Shown here one piece after another: positions 50,685 through 60,749 of a stretch of DNA of 64,000 nucleotides. Source of the DNA: Mobilisporobacter senegalensis (GTDB lineage: Bacteria; Bacillota; Clostridia; Lachnospirales; Lachnospiraceae); the NCBI RefSeq assembly GCF_003752155.1, contig NZ_RJVG01000002.1, forward strand, positions 372,001 to 436,000. Reading direction: 5' to 3'. The translations under genes and the position numbers were made by a program. The notes below the pieces were generated by a model that was not told where the DNA came from, did not search any database, and saw nothing but the letters and a program-made list of their open reading frames with translations. Numbering within the stretch: position 1 is the first letter of the stretch; each line of letters opens with the position of its first letter.

Positions 50685-52145
50685 ATGAAATTAATGGAAT
50701 TATTAAATAATACAACATACAAAGTTCTTCAAGGAGAGGCAGATATAAATGTAACAGATATAGTACAGGATTCCCGCAAAGTTAAACCAGGTGATGTTTT
50801 TGTATGTATTAAAGGAAGTAATATGGATGGGCATGATCTGATCCCTGACGTATTAAAAGCCGGAGTAACGGCATTGGTTGTGGAAAAAGAGATTGAAGTT
50901 CCAATAGGAATTACTGTGATTTTGGTAAAAAACACGAGAAATGCGTTGGCACATATGTCCTGTGCATATTTTGACCATCCGGCTAAAAAATTAAAAACTA
51001 TAGGAATTACCGGTACAAAAGGGAAGACAACAACAACTTATATGGTAAAACATATATTAGAGCAATCAGGTATTAAAACAGGATTAATAGGAACGATTGA
51101 AGTCTTAATCGGAGAAGATAAAATAAGTTCTGTGAATACAACTCCTGAAAGTTATACTTTACAGAAATATCTGAAACAGATGGTGGATGCCGGATGTGAA
51201 GCAGTTGTAATGGAAGTATCTTCCCAGGGACTTATGTTAGACAGGGTTGCGGGTATCGAATATGATTACGGCGTATTTACAAATATTTCTCCAGATCATA
51301 TAGGACCGAATGAACACAGTTCTTATGAAGAATATATGTATTATAAGAGTTTATTATTCAGACAATGCAAAACAGGGATTATCAATATAGATGACGATAA
51401 CTACGAAAATATTATCAAGGACCATACCTGCAAAATTGAAAGCTTTGGTTTGTCAGGCAAAGCAGATCTTAGAGCGACTAATCTTGTTTTATATCGTAAA
51501 GATAGTATTTTAGGAATCCGTTTCCATGTAGAAGGAACTATGAATTTTGAGGTTAAACTAAACATGCCTGGAGAATTCAACGTTCATAATGCACTTTGTG
51601 CCATTGCAATTTGTAAACATTTCAATATTCAAATTAAAGATATCATACAGTCTTTTGAAACGATCAAAGTAAAAGGAAGGTTGGAAGTATATAATACAAA
51701 TCAGCCTTATAGTGTAATTATCGATTATGCCCATAATGAAGTAAGTTTGAAGGAACTTTTATCTACACTTAAGGACTATAATCCAAAAAGATTAGTATGT
51801 TTATTTGGATGTGGAGGAAATCGTTCTAAATTACGCAGATATGAAATGGGTAAGGTTTCAGCACAGCTTGCAGATTTAACAATCGTGACTTCAGACAATC
51901 CTAGATTCGAAGAACCGGCAGATATCATAGCAGATATTGTATCCAGTGTTGAGAAGGAGAAGGGGAACTATATTTCTATAGAAGATAGGCGTGAAGCAAT
52001 CAGATATTGTATTGAAAATGCCATTCCTGGTGACATTATTGTTCTGGCAGGGAAAGGACATGAACTTTATCAAGAAATTAAAGGTGAAAAATTTACTATG
52101 GATGAACGTGAAATCCTTAAGAATGTTTTTGAACAATTAAAGTAA
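50685..52145 (+). CDS. murE: UDP-MurNAc-tripeptide synthetase (meso-DAP adding)
   Basis: 486 residues; Mur ligase. The ATP loop is GITGTKGKTTTTYMV, the carbamylated-Lys region is present, and the C-terminal DNPR motif (TSDNPRFEEP) marks meso-diaminopimelate specificity rather than lysine. Cytoplasmic, adds the third residue of the stem peptide. ATG 50685 is preferred over 50679 for spacing to GGGGAGAG. murF follows after 84 bases. Confidence 0.94.
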   Translation: MKLMELLNNTTYKVLQGEADINVTDIVQDSRKVKPGDVFVCIKGSNMDGHDLIPDVLKAGVTALVVEKEIEVPIGITVILVKNTRNALAHMSCAYFDHPAKKLKTIGITGTKGKTTTTYMVKHILEQSGIKTGLIGTIEVLIGEDKISSVNTTPESYTLQKYLKQMVDAGCEAVVMEVSSQGLMLDRVAGIEYDYGVFTNISPDHIGPNEHSSYEEYMYYKSLLFRQCKTGIINIDDDNYENIIKDHTCKIESFGLSGKADLRATNLVLYRKDSILGIRFHVEGTMNFEVKLNMPGEFNVHNALCAIAICKHFNIQIKDIIQSFETIKVKGRLEVYNTNQPYSVIIDYAHNEVSLKELLSTLKDYNPKRLVCLFGCGGNRSKLRRYEMGKVSAQLADLTIVTSDNPRFEEPADIIADIVSSVEKEKGNYISIEDRREAIRYCIENAIPGDIIVLAGKGHELYQEIKGEKFTMDEREILKNVFEQLK

Positions 52146-52229
52146 CCTGTAAATTTGACGGGCAATTAAGAGATAACCGGACTTTGTCCCCGTATCCTCT
52201 ATAAAAATAAAAATGGAGTTGGAAACAGA

Positions 52230-53672
52230 ATGGAAGCATTAAGTATAAAGGAAATTGTAAAAGCGGTAAATGGTATTCTTATCAATGGTAATGAGGATAC
52301 TATTATAACCTCAGTCAGTACCAATTCAAAAGAAATCCACAAAGATGGGTTATTTGTACCAATTATCGGTGAAAGAGTAGATGCTCATAATTATATAAAT
52401 AATGCTTTTGAAAATGGTGCAGCTGCGGTATTTACATGTAGAGAGATTAAAGATATAAGAGAGGATAAGAACTATATCAGAGTAGAGGATACTCTAAAAT
52501 CCCTCCAAATTCTTGCTTCCTATTATCGGGATAAATTTCAGATTCCAGTGATTGGAGTGACGGGCAGTGTGGGTAAGACAACCACAAAAGAGATGATTGC
52601 AACAGTGCTGGAATCCAGATATAAAGTTATAAAAACAGCTGGAAATATGAATAGCCAGATAGGTCTTCCACTTATGATGTTTCAGATAAATAAAACTGAT
52701 GAAATTGCAGTTATTGAGATGGGAATGAGTGAATTTGGAGAGATGGAAATACTTTCAGCCATTGCAAAACCTACAATAGCAGTAATGACGAATATTGGGG
52801 TATCCCATATAGCTCAGCTAAAAACTCAGGAGAATATCCGAAAAGAAAAATTAAATATTATTAATGAATTTAACAACTCAAGTATTTTATATGTAAATGG
52901 AAATGATAAGCTTTTAAATGAAATCCATCAATACACAGAAATTCCACAAAATACTGTTACAATAGATATATCGGAAGTGACCCGCAATAAATTGAACCAA
53001 TCGTTAGTGTATTCCTATGGTACCAATAAAGGTTGTAACTATAGTGCAAGTAATATTAATACAGTGGGGAATGGCACAAGATTTCATTATAAATCAAAGA
53101 ATGAAATGGAAGAGGTCGAACTGGGAGTTCTTGGTGAGCATAATGTATTTAATGCAGTGGTTGCACTTGCTATTGGAGAGCATTTTAAGGTACCCCTAAA
53201 AGATGCAAAAGAATCTTTAAAAGCGTATCGTCCAATAGCAATGAGGGGGCAGATCGAAGAGGTCCGTGGAATAAAAATTATTGATGATACCTATAATGCA
53301 AGTCCTGATTCAATTAAAAGCGGAATTTCCATGCTGTTAGAAATGCCATTAGTAAAGCGCAGAGCAGCTGTTCTAGCAGATGTACGTGAACTCGGAGAAC
53401 ATTCTTACCAATTACATTATGAAGTAGGAGAATTTATAGCAGGTAAAAATATTGATTTAGTAGTTACTATCGGCGTTGAGGCAAAAGCAATTGTAAAAGC
53501 AATTGAGAATAAAGATAAAAAGATACAAACTGCTTCCTTTGATGAAAATTTTGATGCAATTAAGTATCTAAAGGAATATTTACAGATGGGGGATGCAGTA
53601 TTAATCAAAGGTTCCAGAGGCATGCATACAGAAGAAATAGTGAAAGCCATAAAAGAAGAAATAGTATCTTGA
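52230..53672 (+). CDS. murF: UDP-MurNAc-tripeptide:D-Ala-D-Ala ligase
   Basis: 480 residues; completes the pentapeptide precursor. The ATP loop is GVTGSVGKTTTKEMI, with AGNMNSQIGLPLMM, AVIEMGMSEFGEM (metal/ATP Glu), GEHNVFNAVVALAIG, and DDTYNASPDS, which is typical of MurF. RBS GGAGTTGGA. It sits between murE and priA; mraY and murD are not in the window. Confidence 0.94.
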   Translation: MEALSIKEIVKAVNGILINGNEDTIITSVSTNSKEIHKDGLFVPIIGERVDAHNYINNAFENGAAAVFTCREIKDIREDKNYIRVEDTLKSLQILASYYRDKFQIPVIGVTGSVGKTTTKEMIATVLESRYKVIKTAGNMNSQIGLPLMMFQINKTDEIAVIEMGMSEFGEMEILSAIAKPTIAVMTNIGVSHIAQLKTQENIRKEKLNIINEFNNSSILYVNGNDKLLNEIHQYTEIPQNTVTIDISEVTRNKLNQSLVYSYGTNKGCNYSASNINTVGNGTRFHYKSKNEMEEVELGVLGEHNVFNAVVALAIGEHFKVPLKDAKESLKAYRPIAMRGQIEEVRGIKIIDDTYNASPDSIKSGISMLLEMPLVKRRAAVLADVRELGEHSYQLHYEVGEFIAGKNIDLVVTIGVEAKAIVKAIENKDKKIQTASFDENFDAIKYLKEYLQMGDAVLIKGSRGMHTEEIVKAIKEEIVS

Positions 53673-53730
53673 AGTTAGAAAAGCCAATCGTTTCATAATT
53701 ATTTATACAGCAGAGAAAGGGGTGCAGCAC

Positions 53731-55992
53731 TTGGTATATGCAGACGTAATTGTGGATATCTCACATGAGAATTTAGATAAGTCTTATCAATACGCTGTGC
53801 CGGATGAATTTATCAGTAAGGCAGTGATTGGTGCCTTGGTTGAAATTCCTTTTGGTAGAGGGAATCGTACCATAAAAGGGTATATTGTCGGGTTATCAGC
53901 CACTCCCAAGTTTGATGTGAGTTTAATTAAACCATTATTAAATGTTCCTTCCAATGGCTTAGTGATTGAATCTCATTTAATTCATCTTGCTTATTGGATT
54001 AAAGATACATTTGGAGCAACTATGAATGATGCACTAAAAACGGTCATACCAGTAAAGAGAACAGTTAAGAATGTTGAGAAAAGGATGATTCATCTTATCC
54101 TTTCTCAGGATATGGCCAAAGAAAAACTGGAGGAATTTCATAAGAAACATAATGTAGCCAGAGCCAGACTACTAGAGGAACTGCTAAAAGAGAATGGGCT
54201 GGATTATGAAACAGCAGTAAATAAACTTAATATTTCAAGGCAAACGATAAAAGCCCTGGAAGAACAAAAGATTATTGAAATAGTTTCTGAAACGATCTAT
54301 CGTAATCCTATTAAAAGGAAAGAGATAGAAAACCAAAAAATTGTGCTGAATGAAGAACAGCAAAAAATCATTGATGAAGTAAAACAAGAATACGATTTGG
54401 GAATAAGAAATACTTATTTAATCCATGGAATTACAGGAAGTGGCAAAACAGAAGTATATATGGAACTTATTGAGCATGTAATCAGCCAGGGCAGACAAGT
54501 CATTATGTTAATTCCTGAGATTGCACTGACCTTTCAAACGGTAAACCGTTTTTATAAACGTTTTGGTGATCGAATCTCCATTATGAATTCAAGACTTTCT
54601 GCTGGAGAGCGATATGATCAGTATTTACGTGCAAAGAATAATGAGATAGATATTATTATCGGCCCCAGGTCAGCTTTATTTGCACCATTTTCTAATTTAG
54701 GACTTATTATTATCGATGAAGAGCATGAAGGAAGTTATAAAAGTGAAACACCTCCCAAATATCATGCCAGAGAGGTAGCAATTCAGAGGGCAGCCATGGT
54801 TGGAGCCAGCGTGATCTTAGGCTCTGCAACTCCATCTCTCGAGGCATATTATAAAGCTTTAGAGGGTGAATATAAATTATATCAATTGAACATAAGAGCA
54901 GGTCAGGGAATTCTTCCAAGAGTTCATATCGTTGATCTAAGAGAAGAATTAAAGAAAAGGAATAAATCTATCTTTAGTGAACAATTAAAGAGCTTAATTA
55001 TAGATCGGTTGAATAAGAAACAACAAATCATGTTATTTATTAATCGGAGAGGGTATGCAGGTTTTGTATCATGCAGAAGCTGCGGACATGTAATGAAATG
55101 CCCCCATTGCGATGTATCTTTAACTTCCCATAATAATGGACATTTAGTCTGTCATTATTGTGGTTATCATGAGCCTATGACAGATAATTGCCCTGCCTGC
55201 GGTTCCAGATTCATAGCCGCTTTTGGCACCGGGACACAAAAAGTGGAAGAACTTATTAAGAAGGAATTTCCAGGAGCCAGGGTACTTAGGATGGATATGG
55301 ATACTACATCAAATAAGAACAGTCATGAAAAAATATTATCATCCTTTGCAAATCAGGAGGCAGATATACTGGTCGGTACCCAGATGATTGTAAAAGGTCA
55401 TGATTTTCCAAATGTTACATTGGTAGGTATTATAGCCGCAGACTTATCACTATATGCCAGCGACTATAGAGCAGGAGAGCGGACTTTTCAGTTGTTGACA
55501 CAGGCTGCGGGAAGAGCAGGAAGAGGAAGTGAACCTGGAGAAGTAGTTATACAGACATATAATCCGGAACACTATAGTATTGTTGCGGCAGGCAGGAACG
55601 ATTATAAAGAATTTTATAAAGAAGAAATGACTTTTAGAAAACTGATGGAATATCCTCCTGCTTCCCATATCCTGGCTATTCTGATTACTTCCAAAGAGGA
55701 TGAAAAAGCAAAAAATTATGCATATTTTCTTTTGAAAGTAATAAATGATTTAAAAACATCCAATGATAATGATATGTATAGAATCAATGAAGAAAATCAG
55801 TTAGGTATCATTGGACCAACGAAAGCATATTTATCAAAAGCAAAAGATATTTTCAGGTGGATCATATATGTAAAACATATAGATTATGAAGAATTAAAAG
55901 ACATTAAAAATAATCTTGAAAAAATAGAAAGTCCAATTGAATTTAAAGGAGTGGGTGTTCAGTTTGACTTTGATCCTATGAATGGTTACTAG
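53731..55992 (+). CDS. priA: Primosomal replication-restart helicase PriA
   Basis: 753 residues. The N-terminal 3'-DNA-binding domain starts VYADVIVDISHENLDKSYQYAVP. The helicase has Walker A GITGSGKTEVYME and DEEH box IIIDEEHEGSYKSE, then ILGSATPSLEA. The zinc-binding strip with four CxxC pairs (CRSCGHVMKCPHC and CHYCGY, NCPACG) precedes LVGTQMIVKGHDFPNVTLVG and QAAGRAGRG. The start is taken as TTG 53731, 9 bases after AAAGGGG; a GTG at 53722 is too close to that RBS. Confidence 0.94.
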   Translation: MVYADVIVDISHENLDKSYQYAVPDEFISKAVIGALVEIPFGRGNRTIKGYIVGLSATPKFDVSLIKPLLNVPSNGLVIESHLIHLAYWIKDTFGATMNDALKTVIPVKRTVKNVEKRMIHLILSQDMAKEKLEEFHKKHNVARARLLEELLKENGLDYETAVNKLNISRQTIKALEEQKIIEIVSETIYRNPIKRKEIENQKIVLNEEQQKIIDEVKQEYDLGIRNTYLIHGITGSGKTEVYMELIEHVISQGRQVIMLIPEIALTFQTVNRFYKRFGDRISIMNSRLSAGERYDQYLRAKNNEIDIIIGPRSALFAPFSNLGLIIIDEEHEGSYKSETPPKYHAREVAIQRAAMVGASVILGSATPSLEAYYKALEGEYKLYQLNIRAGQGILPRVHIVDLREELKKRNKSIFSEQLKSLIIDRLNKKQQIMLFINRRGYAGFVSCRSCGHVMKCPHCDVSLTSHNNGHLVCHYCGYHEPMTDNCPACGSRFIAAFGTGTQKVEELIKKEFPGARVLRMDMDTTSNKNSHEKILSSFANQEADILVGTQMIVKGHDFPNVTLVGIIAADLSLYASDYRAGERTFQLLTQAAGRAGRGSEPGEVVIQTYNPEHYSIVAAGRNDYKEFYKEEMTFRKLMEYPPASHILAILITSKEDEKAKNYAYFLLKVINDLKTSNDNDMYRINEENQLGIIGPTKAYLSKAKDIFRWIIYVKHIDYEELKDIKNNLEKIESPIEFKGVGVQFDFDPMNGY

Positions 55993-56024
55993 GAACAATC
56001 ATAGACACTAAAGAGTTTCACAAC
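55992..56024. repeat. Solo right end of palindromic element A
   Basis: GGAACAATCATAGACAC...AGAGTTTCAC closely matches the right end of element A at 30218-30248. It begins at the priA stop codon and ends ahead of def, with no matching left arm. Confidence 0.65.
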
Positions 56025-56057
56025 TACTCCCATATGAGAATAGAAAGGAATAGAAAG

Positions 56058-56537
56058 ATGGCACTTAGAAATATTAGATTAATTGGAGACAGCGTTTTAA
56101 ATAAGCCAGCAAGAGAAATAAAAGAGATTACTCCAAAGATCAAAGTATTAATAGAAGATATGTTAGATACCATGTATGATGCTCAGGGAGTGGGTTTAGC
56201 AGCTCCACAGGTCGGTGTTCTAAAAAGAATTGTGGTAATTGATGTTTCACCAGAAGGAGAGGAAGCCATTATACTGATCAACCCTAAGATTATTGAAGTT
56301 TCTGGAGAACAGACAGGAAGTGAAGGATGTCTTAGTGTTCCAGGGAAGATAGGGGTTGTAACAAGGCCAAACTATGTTAAAGTAAAAGCATTTGATGAGA
56401 ATATGAAAGAGTTTGAAATTGAAGGCACGGAATTATTAGCCAGAGCATTATGCCATGAGATCGATCATTTGGATGGTCACCTTTATGTAGAAAAAGTGGA
56501 AGGTGACTTACTAAATACCAGTGAGGAAGAAGAATAA
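56058..56537 (+). CDS. def: Peptide deformylase
   Basis: 159 residues; removes formyl from new proteins. The three metal motifs are complete: GVGLAAPQVG, EGCLSVPG and HEIDHLDG (two His and Glu). ATG 56058 follows GGAATAGAAAG; the longer frame from 56034 lacks an RBS. It pairs with fmt, which adds the formyl group. Confidence 0.95.
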   Translation: MALRNIRLIGDSVLNKPAREIKEITPKIKVLIEDMLDTMYDAQGVGLAAPQVGVLKRIVVIDVSPEGEEAIILINPKIIEVSGEQTGSEGCLSVPGKIGVVTRPNYVKVKAFDENMKEFEIEGTELLARALCHEIDHLDGHLYVEKVEGDLLNTSEEEE

Positions 56538-56540
56538 GTT

Positions 56541-56558
56541 AGAGTTTCGCAAATGCCT
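56541..56558. repeat. End fragment of palindromic element B
   Basis: AGAGTTTCGCAAATGCCT equals the outer right end of element B (30825-30842) except for one base near its start. It lies in the def-fmt gap, only half a kilobase from the solo element A end. Confidence 0.6.
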
Positions 56559-56589
56559 ATAAAAAATAAGTAAAAGTTAGGAGATGCCT

Positions 56590-57519
56590 ATGAAAGTAGT
56601 ATTTATGGGAACACCAGATTTTTCAGTTTCAACACTTGAAGAGATTATGAAAGCAGGTCATGAAGTAATTGCAGTTGTTACCCAGCCGGATAAACCAAAA
56701 GGAAGAGGAAAATCAGTAGCTTATCCACCAGTGAAAGAGAAAGCATTAGAATATAATATTCCAGTTTATCAACCAGTGAAAGCAAGAGAAGAATCTTTTA
56801 TTGAGATATTAAAAGAACTGGAACCAGATGTCATTGTAGTCGTAGCATTTGGCCAGATACTTCCAAAAGCGATATTGGATCTGCCAAAGTATGGATGTAT
56901 TAATGTTCATGCATCCTTGTTACCTAAATATAGAGGAGCAGCCCCAATTCAATGGTCCATCATTGGTGGAGAAAAAGTAACGGGTATTACTACAATGTAT
57001 ATGGATGTAGGTATTGATACTGGTGATATGTTATTACAAGAAGAAGTTTCCATTGATAATGATGAGACTGGTGGAAGTCTTCATGATAAATTATCTCAAA
57101 TAGGTGGGAAGCTATTAGTAGAAACATTGAAAAGATTAGAGGATGGTACGGTAGATAGAATCAAACAGGATGATAGCAAGTCTAATTATGTTAAAATGCT
57201 TGATAAAGCTTTGGGACAAATTGATTTTAATAAATCCGCTGGGGAGATTGAACGATTGATCAGGGGACTGAATCCTTGGCCAAGCGCATATACTTCTCTG
57301 GAGGATAAAACCTTAAAAGTATGGAGAGCCAGGGTTGTGGAAGGTAATTTCAATGGAAGACCAGGGGAAATCATTGATCTTACCAAAGAAGAAATCATTG
57401 TACTTACCGGAAAAGATGCACTTTCCATTCTGGAATTGCAGCTGGAAGGGAAAAAGCGGATGAAAACAGATGAATTTTTAAGAGGATATAAGATTGATAT
57501 AGGAACAATTTTGGGATAA
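56590..57519 (+). CDS. fmt: Methionyl-tRNA formyltransferase
   Basis: 309 residues. It has the start MKVVFMGTPDFSVSTLE, catalytic INVHASLLPKYRGAAPIQW and GITTMYMDVGIDTGDML with the active Asp, and the C-terminal OB-like domain from about 205. ATG 56590 is preferred to the in-frame ATG at 56584, which directly abuts the RBS TTAGGAG. Confidence 0.95.
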   Translation: MKVVFMGTPDFSVSTLEEIMKAGHEVIAVVTQPDKPKGRGKSVAYPPVKEKALEYNIPVYQPVKAREESFIEILKELEPDVIVVVAFGQILPKAILDLPKYGCINVHASLLPKYRGAAPIQWSIIGGEKVTGITTMYMDVGIDTGDMLLQEEVSIDNDETGGSLHDKLSQIGGKLLVETLKRLEDGTVDRIKQDDSKSNYVKMLDKALGQIDFNKSAGEIERLIRGLNPWPSAYTSLEDKTLKVWRARVVEGNFNGRPGEIIDLTKEEIIVLTGKDALSILELQLEGKKRMKTDEFLRGYKIDIGTILG

Positions 57520-57560
57520 TATATGAAAGTGAATTTACATAGTATGAGGTGAATTTGCTT

Positions 57561-57611
57561 ATGATCCACAAAATGTTTTCTTTATGGCAAAAAGCATTTA
57601 TTATACATTAG
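57561..57611 (+). CDS. Possible 16-residue ORF between fmt and yugP-like gene
   Basis: GAGGTGA lies 8 bases before an ATG opening MIHKMFSLWQKAFIIH and a TAG, 20 bases before the next gene. Hydrophobic and basic; could be a coupling ORF or chance. Confidence 0.2.
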   Translation: MIHKMFSLWQKAFIIH

Positions 57612-57631
57612 TATAGAAAGAAGGTTGAATT

Positions 57632-58330
57632 ATGTATTTTCCATATTATTATGATCCATATTTTTACTTAGTTCTTATCGGTATGGTGCTATGTTTATTA
57701 GCATCAGGCAGAGTAAAAACAACGTTTGCAAAATATTCAAAAGTACGCAGTATGAGCGGCTTAACTGGAGCACAGACTGCTGAGAGGATATTACAAAATG
57801 CAGGTATCTATGATGTAAGTGTTGAGAGAATATCTGGTAATTTAAACGACCACTATGATCCAAGAAGTAAAACATTACGTTTGTCAGATTCCGTATACAA
57901 CAAAACTTCAGTAGCGGCCATTGGTGTAGCAGCTCATGAATGTGGCCATGCGATTCAACATGATCAGGGCTATGTACCATTAAAACTTAGAGGTGCGATC
58001 GTTCCAGTGGCTAATTTCGGATCTTCCATAGCCTTGCCTATTATTCTTATAGGTGCATTCTTAGTGGGTTCACAAACATTAATTACATTTGGAATCTTAC
58101 TTTTTTCCGCAGCGGTAGCATTTCAGATCATTACTCTTCCAGTAGAGTTCAATGCTTCCAGCAGAGCTGTAAGGATTTTAGATGATACTGGAATTCTGGG
58201 TGAGGATGAACTTAGAGGGACTAAAAAAGTGTTAAGTGCAGCAGCATTAACTTATGTTGCAGGGGCAGCAGCATCTATTTTACAGTTACTTAGATTAGTC
58301 TTATTATTTGGAGGAAGAGATCGTGACTAA
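57632..58330 (+). CDS. yugP: Zinc metallopeptidase, YugP family
   Basis: 232 residues. N-terminal membrane anchor (about 8-24), then the zinc motif AAHECGHAIQHDQGY (HExxH) near residue 105 and two to three more membrane helices, with EFNASSRAVRIL containing the likely third ligand region. Peptidase membrane-bound with catalytic site presumably cytoplasmic; natural substrates unknown. RBS AAGGTTG. Its end overlaps the rsmB start. Confidence 0.9.
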   Translation: MYFPYYYDPYFYLVLIGMVLCLLASGRVKTTFAKYSKVRSMSGLTGAQTAERILQNAGIYDVSVERISGNLNDHYDPRSKTLRLSDSVYNKTSVAAIGVAAHECGHAIQHDQGYVPLKLRGAIVPVANFGSSIALPIILIGAFLVGSQTLITFGILLFSAAVAFQIITLPVEFNASSRAVRILDDTGILGEDELRGTKKVLSAAALTYVAGAAASILQLLRLVLLFGGRDRD

Positions 58331-59678
58331 GGCGGCACCTATCAGAGAATTAGTTTTAGGGATTTTAATTGATGTTGCCGAGAATAACGAATACAGCCAT
58401 CAGGTAATTAATAATACTCTTAAAAAATATCAATACCTTGAAAAACAGGACAGAGCATTTCTGACCAGATTATCCGAAGGTACCATTGAACGATTATTGC
58501 ATTTAGATTATGTATTAGATCAATTTTCAAAGGTTAAGGTTGGTAAGATGAAGCCGGTGATTCGTAACATCCTGAGAATGGGTGTTTATCAGATACTGTT
58601 TATGGATTCTGTACCGGTAAGTGCTGCCTGTAATGAAGCAGTAAAACTTGCAGAGAAAAAGGGCTTTTATAATCTAAAAGGGTTCGTGAATGGAATCCTT
58701 CGCAACATCAGCAGGAATAAAGACAATATTAAATACCCCGACGAAACCAAGGAGCCGGTAAAATATTTAAGCGTATTATATTCTACTCCTGGATGGATCA
58801 TAAACAACTGGCTGAATGATTATGATTACGAAGCAGTGAAAAAGATGTTGAGAGATTCCATGAGGGAAAGAGAAGTTTCTATTCGCTGTAATCTTACAAA
58901 AACAGAACCGTTAAAATTGAAAGAAATATTATTGGACAACGGTATTACAGTGACAGACAGTCCTTATTTGCCATATGCATACCGTATTTCTGGAATCAAC
59001 TATATGAATGATATTCCTGCGTTTGAGCAGGGTTTTTTCCAGATTCAGGATGAAAGCTCCATGTTTGTAGCAGAAGTAGCAGGAATTGAAAAAGGCAATA
59101 CTATTATTGACGTTTGTGCAGCTCCAGGCGGGAAAAGCCTCCATGCAGCCGATAAATTGCAATCAACCGGGATTATAATGGCAAGAGATCTGACAGAATA
59201 TAAGGTGTCATTAATTGAGGACAATATTCATAGATTAGCTTATAGCAATGTAAAAGCAGAAATTGTTGATGCTTTAGCGTATGATAAAGACAGTTTGGAA
59301 AAAGCAGATATTGTATTTGCTGACTTACCATGTTCCGGACTTGGAGTTTTTGGTAAAAAAGCGGATATAAAATATAAGATGACACCAGAAAAACAAAAAG
59401 ATTTAGTAAAATTACAAAGAGATATTTTAGATATTGTTTGGCAATATGTAAAAAAAGGCGGTATTTTAATATATAGTACCTGTACTGTGAATAAAGATGA
59501 AAACATAAACAACGTGAAGTGGTTTATGGATAAATATAATTTTAGCTTGGAATCCATAGATGAGTACCTGCCAGAATCCTTAAGATGTAATACGACAAAG
59601 GAAGGATATCTTCAATTTCTTCCGGGGATTCATGATACAGATGGATTTTTTCTTGCAAAGCTAAGAAAAGATAAATAG
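58323..59678 (+). CDS. rsmB: 16S rRNA m5C967 methyltransferase RsmB
   Basis: 451 residues. The N-terminal NusB-like RNA-binding domain (LVLGILIDVAENNEYSHQVI) precedes a SAM-dependent m5C methyltransferase: IDVCAAPGGKSLHAADKL (SAM), FADLPCSGLGVFGKKADIKYK (Cys releasing product) and IYSTCTVNKDENINNV (catalytic Cys). It starts at GTG 58323, five bases after GGAGGAAG, overlapping the yugP stop. Confidence 0.94.
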   Translation: MTKAAPIRELVLGILIDVAENNEYSHQVINNTLKKYQYLEKQDRAFLTRLSEGTIERLLHLDYVLDQFSKVKVGKMKPVIRNILRMGVYQILFMDSVPVSAACNEAVKLAEKKGFYNLKGFVNGILRNISRNKDNIKYPDETKEPVKYLSVLYSTPGWIINNWLNDYDYEAVKKMLRDSMREREVSIRCNLTKTEPLKLKEILLDNGITVTDSPYLPYAYRISGINYMNDIPAFEQGFFQIQDESSMFVAEVAGIEKGNTIIDVCAAPGGKSLHAADKLQSTGIIMARDLTEYKVSLIEDNIHRLAYSNVKAEIVDALAYDKDSLEKADIVFADLPCSGLGVFGKKADIKYKMTPEKQKDLVKLQRDILDIVWQYVKKGGILIYSTCTVNKDENINNVKWFMDKYNFSLESIDEYLPESLRCNTTKEGYLQFLPGIHDTDGFFLAKLRKDK

Positions 59679-59692
59679 AAGAGGATATTATA

Positions 59693-60739
59693 ATGGAAAA
59701 GATAGATATTAAATCCTTGAATTTCGATGAACTGAAAGAAGAAATAATTTCTCTGGGAGATAAAGCTTTTCGTGCAAAACAGATTTACGATTGGATCCAT
59801 GTGAAATTAGTAGATGATTTTGATGAGATGACAAACTTATCAAAAGATTTAAGAGAAAAACTAAATGAGAAATATGAACTTACTTCACTAAAAATTGTAG
59901 ATGAGAGAATATCAAGTGATGATGGTACAAGAAAATATCTGTTCATGCTAAAGGATAACAGAGTTATCGAAAGTGTATTAATGAAGTATAAGCATGGGAA
60001 TTCTGTGTGCATCTCTTCCCAGGTTGGATGCAGAATGGGATGTAAATTCTGTGCATCTACTATTGGAGGACTTGAGAGGAATTTAACTTCTTCTGAGATG
60101 TTGGACCAGATATATAAAATTCAAAAGATATCGAAAGAAAGGGTATCCAATGTAGTTGTTATGGGTACTGGAGAACCCCTTGATAATTACGACAATCTAA
60201 TTCAATTCATTCAGATACTAACCGATGAATATGGGCTAAATATCAGCCAGAGAAATATTACGGTATCTACTTGTGGATTAGTGCCTAAAATAAAAGAACT
60301 TGCTAAGGCCGATCTTGCTATTACTCTTGCTATATCACTACATGCACCAAATGATTCTGTCAGAAGGGAACTTATGCCGGTAGCAAATCAATATGACATA
60401 AAAACATTAATGGAGGCCTGTCATTATTATTATGAGGAAACAGGAAGAAGACTGACTTTTGAATACAGTTTAGTGGAAGGTATAAATGATAGTGAAGAAA
60501 ATGGGATGGAATTAGCAAGACTGGTTAAGGGATTGAACTGCCATATAAATCTGATTCCTGTAAATCCTATAAAAGAGCGAAATTACAAGCATTCCGATGC
60601 TAAGTTTATACAGAATTTCAAAAATATACTTGAAAAATACAGAATAAATGTTACTATAAGAAGAGAAATGGGAGCAGATATTGATGCCGCCTGTGGTCAA
60701 TTAAGAAAGAGCTATATGGACGATCATTTTTCGGAATAG
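59693..60739 (+). CDS. rlmN: 23S rRNA/tRNA m2A methyltransferase RlmN
   Basis: 348 residues, radical-SAM enzyme. The 4Fe-4S motif is GCRMGCKFCAS (CxxxCxxC). The two mechanistic Cys are in STCGLVP and at the end in DAACGQLR. GTGEPLDNYDNL and NITVSTCG are conserved. It methylates A2503 of 23S rRNA and A37 of some tRNAs. RBS GAGGATATTAT. A single adenosine methyltransfer, not Cfr-type resistance, is expected from the N-terminal RlmN domain. Confidence 0.94.
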   Translation: MEKIDIKSLNFDELKEEIISLGDKAFRAKQIYDWIHVKLVDDFDEMTNLSKDLREKLNEKYELTSLKIVDERISSDDGTRKYLFMLKDNRVIESVLMKYKHGNSVCISSQVGCRMGCKFCASTIGGLERNLTSSEMLDQIYKIQKISKERVSNVVVMGTGEPLDNYDNLIQFIQILTDEYGLNISQRNITVSTCGLVPKIKELAKADLAITLAISLHAPNDSVRRELMPVANQYDIKTLMEACHYYYEETGRRLTFEYSLVEGINDSEENGMELARLVKGLNCHINLIPVNPIKERNYKHSDAKFIQNFKNILEKYRINVTIRREMGADIDAACGQLRKSYMDDHFSE

Positions 60740-60749
60740 GAGGGAAAGG

